Positions 63,813-64,000 of a DNA stretch of 64,000 bases are shown here, piece by piece (the stretch's first letter is position 1; every line of letters begins with the position of its first letter). The stretch is taken from positions 1 to 64,000 of the forward strand of contig CAMPDV010002442.1 of NCBI GenBank assembly GCA_946699065.1, given 5' to 3'. The notes under the pieces are model-generated. The model was not told the DNA's origin and searched no databases. It saw only the letters and a list, made by a program, of their open reading frames with translations. Origin of the DNA: Loxodes magnus. Its lineage: Eukaryota; Ciliophora; Karyorelictea; Loxodida; Loxodidae. Made by a program: the position numbers and the translations under genes.

Positions 63813-64000
63813 AATCTGCACAAGTTATTGATTATATTTTTATATAAATATCTTTATATTTAGATTACAGAAATATAACTATTAGTATAACTATTTAGTT
63901 ATTACGTGCTTTTAAATTTTTATATGTCAATTTTCTTTATTTTTAGATAAAATTGAATAATTAATTTTTAAAGTTCATCATAGCTAATCAAGCATTCTTT

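Larger units (their letters stand above)
46272..64000 (-). repeat. Right arm of the very large inverted repeat
   Basis: Reverse complement of 8060-26956, still in progress at the last base. It lacks E2 and A2 of the left arm and has repeat B3 instead (47888-48189). The elements in it repeat those described for the left arm; most differ by small indels. Confidence 0.93.

Noticed and set aside
46272-64000. Right arm as an assembly duplicate of the left arm
   Set aside because: Private insertions on both sides and many scattered differences argue for a real second copy.
1-64000. CRISPR arrays, bacterial operons, rRNA genes, LTR or capsid-bearing elements
   Set aside because: No regularly spaced repeats, no ribosome-binding pattern, no rRNA-like stretch, and no integrase, protease, capsid or long terminal repeats were found; the zinc knuckles belong to LINE-type ORF1 elements.

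Overview
The window looks like nuclear DNA of a ciliate. It is very AT-rich, and its one clear host protein gene, a full-length ABC transporter at 2156-5944, reads through as one frame only if TAA and TAG are glutamine; one TAA even fills the Gln-like position of a Walker A motif. That gene also carries one in-frame TGA at a conserved tryptophan and ends with TGA. Many mobile-element ORFs show TGA at tryptophan positions too, some of them TGG in sister copies. This fits a code with UAR = Gln and UGA = Trp or stop (the karyorelict-type code, NCBI table 27) better than the Tetrahymena/Paramecium code. The organism itself cannot be named from the sequence.

Layout. 1-1190: two copies of short repeat family D, tail to tail, with a family A copy between them. 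2156-5944: ABC transporter. 6352-6657: a family B repeat. From about 8060 the sequence is the left arm of a very large inverted repeat (8060-26956); its partner is 46272-64000 and runs off the window. The 19.3-kb spacer between them holds a tRNA-Thr(AGU) gene (31055-31126), a doubtful ORF (29739-30569), two broken LINEs, more short repeats, several ORF1-like elements and two further MACPF copies.

Each arm carries the same series: element C1, element E, short repeat S1, element F, a family D copy split by a 5.7-kb block, then element I and a LINE reverse transcriptase. The block holds a MACPF/jacalin-type gene, element X, and element G with H nested in it. The arms differ by small changes and by private insertions (E2 and A2 on the left, B3 on the right). 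The duplication is therefore old enough for later insertions and is unlikely to be an assembly mirror.

Most of the gene-like content is one superfamily of roughly 1-kb elements. Each has one ORF with a coiled coil, a DPM-(D/E)-(V/I)-E motif and a CCHC-like zinc knuckle, but no reverse transcriptase: LINE ORF1 travelling alone. Several end in small RNA hairpins whose stems covary. Similar hairpins end short repeats A, D and N and, in weaker form, LINE-1, which suggests that one LINE machinery mobilises them all. The remaining long stretches are AT-rich and show no gene I can support.
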